A DNA stretch of 15,814 nt, taken from positions 1 through 15,814 of the forward strand of contig LT636105.1 in assembly GCA_900128565.1 (NCBI GenBank), read 5' to 3'. The stretch is from Stramenopiles sp. TOSAG23-6 (lineage: Eukaryota > Sar). Every line of letters begins with the position of its first letter. Within the stretch, counting starts at the first letter, position 1. The position numbers were made by a program, and so were the translations under genes. Shown here piece by piece: positions 15,714-15,814 of this stretch. Under the pieces are notes generated by a model. The model was not told where the DNA came from, did not search any database, and saw nothing but the letters and a program-made list of their open reading frames with translations.

Positions 15714-15814
15714 GTATGTTTTTTTTTTTTTTTTGAGCCTTAAAAAAAAATCGAATTTATTTTTTATAAAAATTTTGTACCTAACAAATTTTAGTTTTTT
15801 TTTGAAATATTTTT
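15714..15814 (+). other. Intron of the SET gene (introner-like, 3' end outside the window)
   Basis: It begins GTATGTTTTTT after exon bases CCC AT (phase 2). It holds a T tract, then AAAAATTTTGTAC followed by CCTAAC, AAATTTTAG, a T tract and TGAAATATTTTT at the window edge. From CCTAAC onward it repeats the 3' half of the intron at 282-383 almost base for base, so its missing end is predicted to be like CCAAAATACAT. Coding sequence ends at this point, judged by the switch from a SET-family chain to poly-Phe/Lys. Confidence 0.8.

Overview
This is a compact, AT-rich stretch of a eukaryotic nuclear genome. It carries nine protein-coding genes on both strands and no recognisable rRNA or tRNA. The gene set includes a spliceosomal PRP31, a peroxisomal import receptor PEX14, a nucleolar PAK1IP1/MAK11-type WD40 protein, a centrosomal LRR/coiled-coil protein, an acyl-CoA-binding protein and a SET-domain methyltransferase. 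Together with TTAGGG-type words and the standard code, it suggests a unicellular, probably flagellated protist. I cannot place the lineage from the sequence alone.

Layout, left to right: a signal-anchored cysteine-containing protein of unknown family (-, partial, 80-938); an LRR/coiled-coil protein resembling LRRCC1 (+, 1262-4522, four exons); a membrane-anchored family II (DHH) inorganic pyrophosphatase (+, 4814-6408, two exons); an orphan protein with a tandem MIDTNNN repeat (-, 6455-7222); PRP31 (+, 7587-9182); PEX14 with an apparent C-terminal PUB domain (-, 9297-11483); an acyl-CoA-binding protein (+, 11811-12110); PAK1IP1/MAK11 (-, 12865-14271); and a SETD3/SETD4-like SET protein (+, 14512 to the right edge, partial). 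Genes alternate, so four gene pairs share short divergent promoters (about 240-365 bp). Two convergent pairs end only 46 and 114 bp apart. The third convergent pair is separated by about 750 bp with no gene found.

The main discovery is in the introns. Seven short introns (about 94-131 bp where complete) in four genes look like copies of one repeated element. Each starts with GTAC or GTAT, and most carry an internal quasi-palindrome close to ACGAAATTTTGTAC that runs into a branch-like CCTAAC. Most end in ...ATACAT or ...ATAT rather than AG and lie between short direct repeats. Protein homology across the pyrophosphatase intron fixes the splice precisely and shows that it is not GT-AG. This is the signature of introner-type intron-generating elements spliced at non-canonical borders. 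One copy, in the LRR gene, appears to have become a canonical GT-AG intron and carries a telomere-like CCCTAACCCTAA stretch where the branch point should be.

Other points worth attention are the PEX14-PUB architecture, which could link peroxisome import directly to p97/Cdc48; the membrane tether on the pyrophosphatase; in-frame tandem duplications in three genes; and telomere-like and bZIP/G-box-like motifs in the divergent promoters, including the one shared by PEX14 and the acyl-CoA-binding protein.
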